64,000 nt of DNA, taken from NCBI GenBank assembly GCA_963840535.1, contig CAWIZJ010000069.1:18399-82398 (forward strand), in the 5' to 3' direction. How positions within the stretch are numbered: the stretch's first letter is position 1; every line of letters starts with the position of its first letter. Position numbers and translations under genes: made by a program. The notes under the pieces are model-generated. The model did not search any database. It saw nothing but the letters and a program-made list of their open reading frames with translations, and was not told where the DNA came from. Positions 63,749 through 64,000 of this stretch are shown piece after piece. The DNA comes from VAZQ01 sp963840535 (lineage in GTDB: Bacteria > Pseudomonadota > Alphaproteobacteria > Rhizobiales > Xanthobacteraceae).

Positions 63749-64000
63749 TTACGATGCCAGCGCGGCCTGCAAGGCCTTGAGCTGCGCCAGCCTATGAGCG
63801 AGCCTGTCACGCTTGCGATCGCTCTGCTCGTCGGCGACGTCCTCCTCGACATCCTTGATCGTGCCGGCGAGCACAGCCAAATCGAATTCCTCGCGCGGCA
63901 CCGCCATGTCGGCCAATACCGTCAGGCCCGCCGCACCGACCTCGGCGAAGCCGCCGTTGACCACGACCGGCGTTTCCACGCTGTCCCCGTAGATCACGAT
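63749..64000 (-). CDS. atpC: F0F1 ATP synthase epsilon subunit, 5' partial
   Basis: This is the C-terminal portion (about 83 residues) of AtpC. The beta-sandwich end VVVNGGFAEVGAAGLTVLAD is followed by the helical hairpin that regulates rotation (VEEDVADEQSDRKRDRLAHR, then LAQLKALQAALAS). The start and first 45 or so residues lie beyond the right edge. Epsilon couples F1 to the c-ring. It is normally the last gene of the atp operon, consistent with its end facing rppH. Confidence 0.92.
   Translation of the reverse strand: MVIYGDSVETPVVVNGGFAEVGAAGLTVLADMAVPREEFDLAVLAGTIKDVEEDVADEQSDRKRDRLAHRLAQLKALQAALAS

Noticed and set aside
1..64000. CRISPR arrays, tRNA and rRNA genes
   Set aside because: I saw no regularly spaced direct repeats, no clear tRNA T-loop plus acceptor pairing and no rRNA-like stretch; a covariance-model scan would settle tRNAs.

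Overview
The window is GC-rich DNA that most likely comes from an alphaproteobacterium of the Hyphomicrobiales (Rhizobiales), with a Bradyrhizobium/Xanthobacteraceae-like character. The main support is the run proA-nadD-rsfS-rlmH-envC-ctpA-rppH followed by a convergent atpC at 57-64 kb, a gene order I associate with that group. The rest is accessory: many solute-binding proteins (TctC/Bug, TRAP DctP, ABC), catabolic enzymes, an RND efflux operon and a few mobile or defence-like items.

Layout. 0-2.1 kb: the end of a FAD oxidoreductase with a small overlapping ORF, then an MntA/HepT toxin-antitoxin pair. 2.3-6.4 kb: a two-domain universal stress protein, then an isocitrate-lyase/PEP-mutase-family lyase with LeuC- and LeuD-type dehydratase subunits. 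6.4-10.3 kb (minus): a FAD monooxygenase and an atzG-atzE-atzH-like amidohydrolase set. 10.4-12.8 kb: an ORF-less group II intron remnant, a small SHOCT membrane protein, a TIR-domain protein with a C-terminal membrane anchor, and an ABC ATPase scrap. 12.8-18.9 kb: TRAP permeases and an acyl-CoA synthetase (minus), then an MFS transporter and a DctP without a signal peptide (plus). 18.9-33 kb: a CAP-domain lipoprotein, an MscS channel, a TctC, a complete iron-type ABC transporter with a hydrolase, a YfhO-like membrane protein, and a deacetylase/hydratase pair. 33-42.3 kb: a four-gene RND efflux operon (outer-membrane factor, adaptor, two pumps). 42.4-53.3 kb: two divergent clusters with three cupin proteins, a His-rich EutA-like ASKHA protein, a cytochrome c/beta-propeller protein, a tiny secreted Cys peptide, a class II aldolase, two TctC proteins and a ThDP enzyme. 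This is the best candidate for an undescribed pathway. 53.4-57 kb: HU, a ModA-like protein without a signal peptide, a Rieske ferredoxin, an unknown protein and a ferredoxin reductase. 57-64 kb: the housekeeping block.

A striking property is that about 16 of some 55 protein genes are interrupted by single-base frameshifts (about 22 sites). Nearly all are one extra base, and conserved sequence resumes immediately in the next frame. No frameshift was seen in the housekeeping block. Because leuC and leuD are affected along with transport and catabolic genes, assembly error is at least as likely as real gene decay. I annotate these genes across the shift and name the site.
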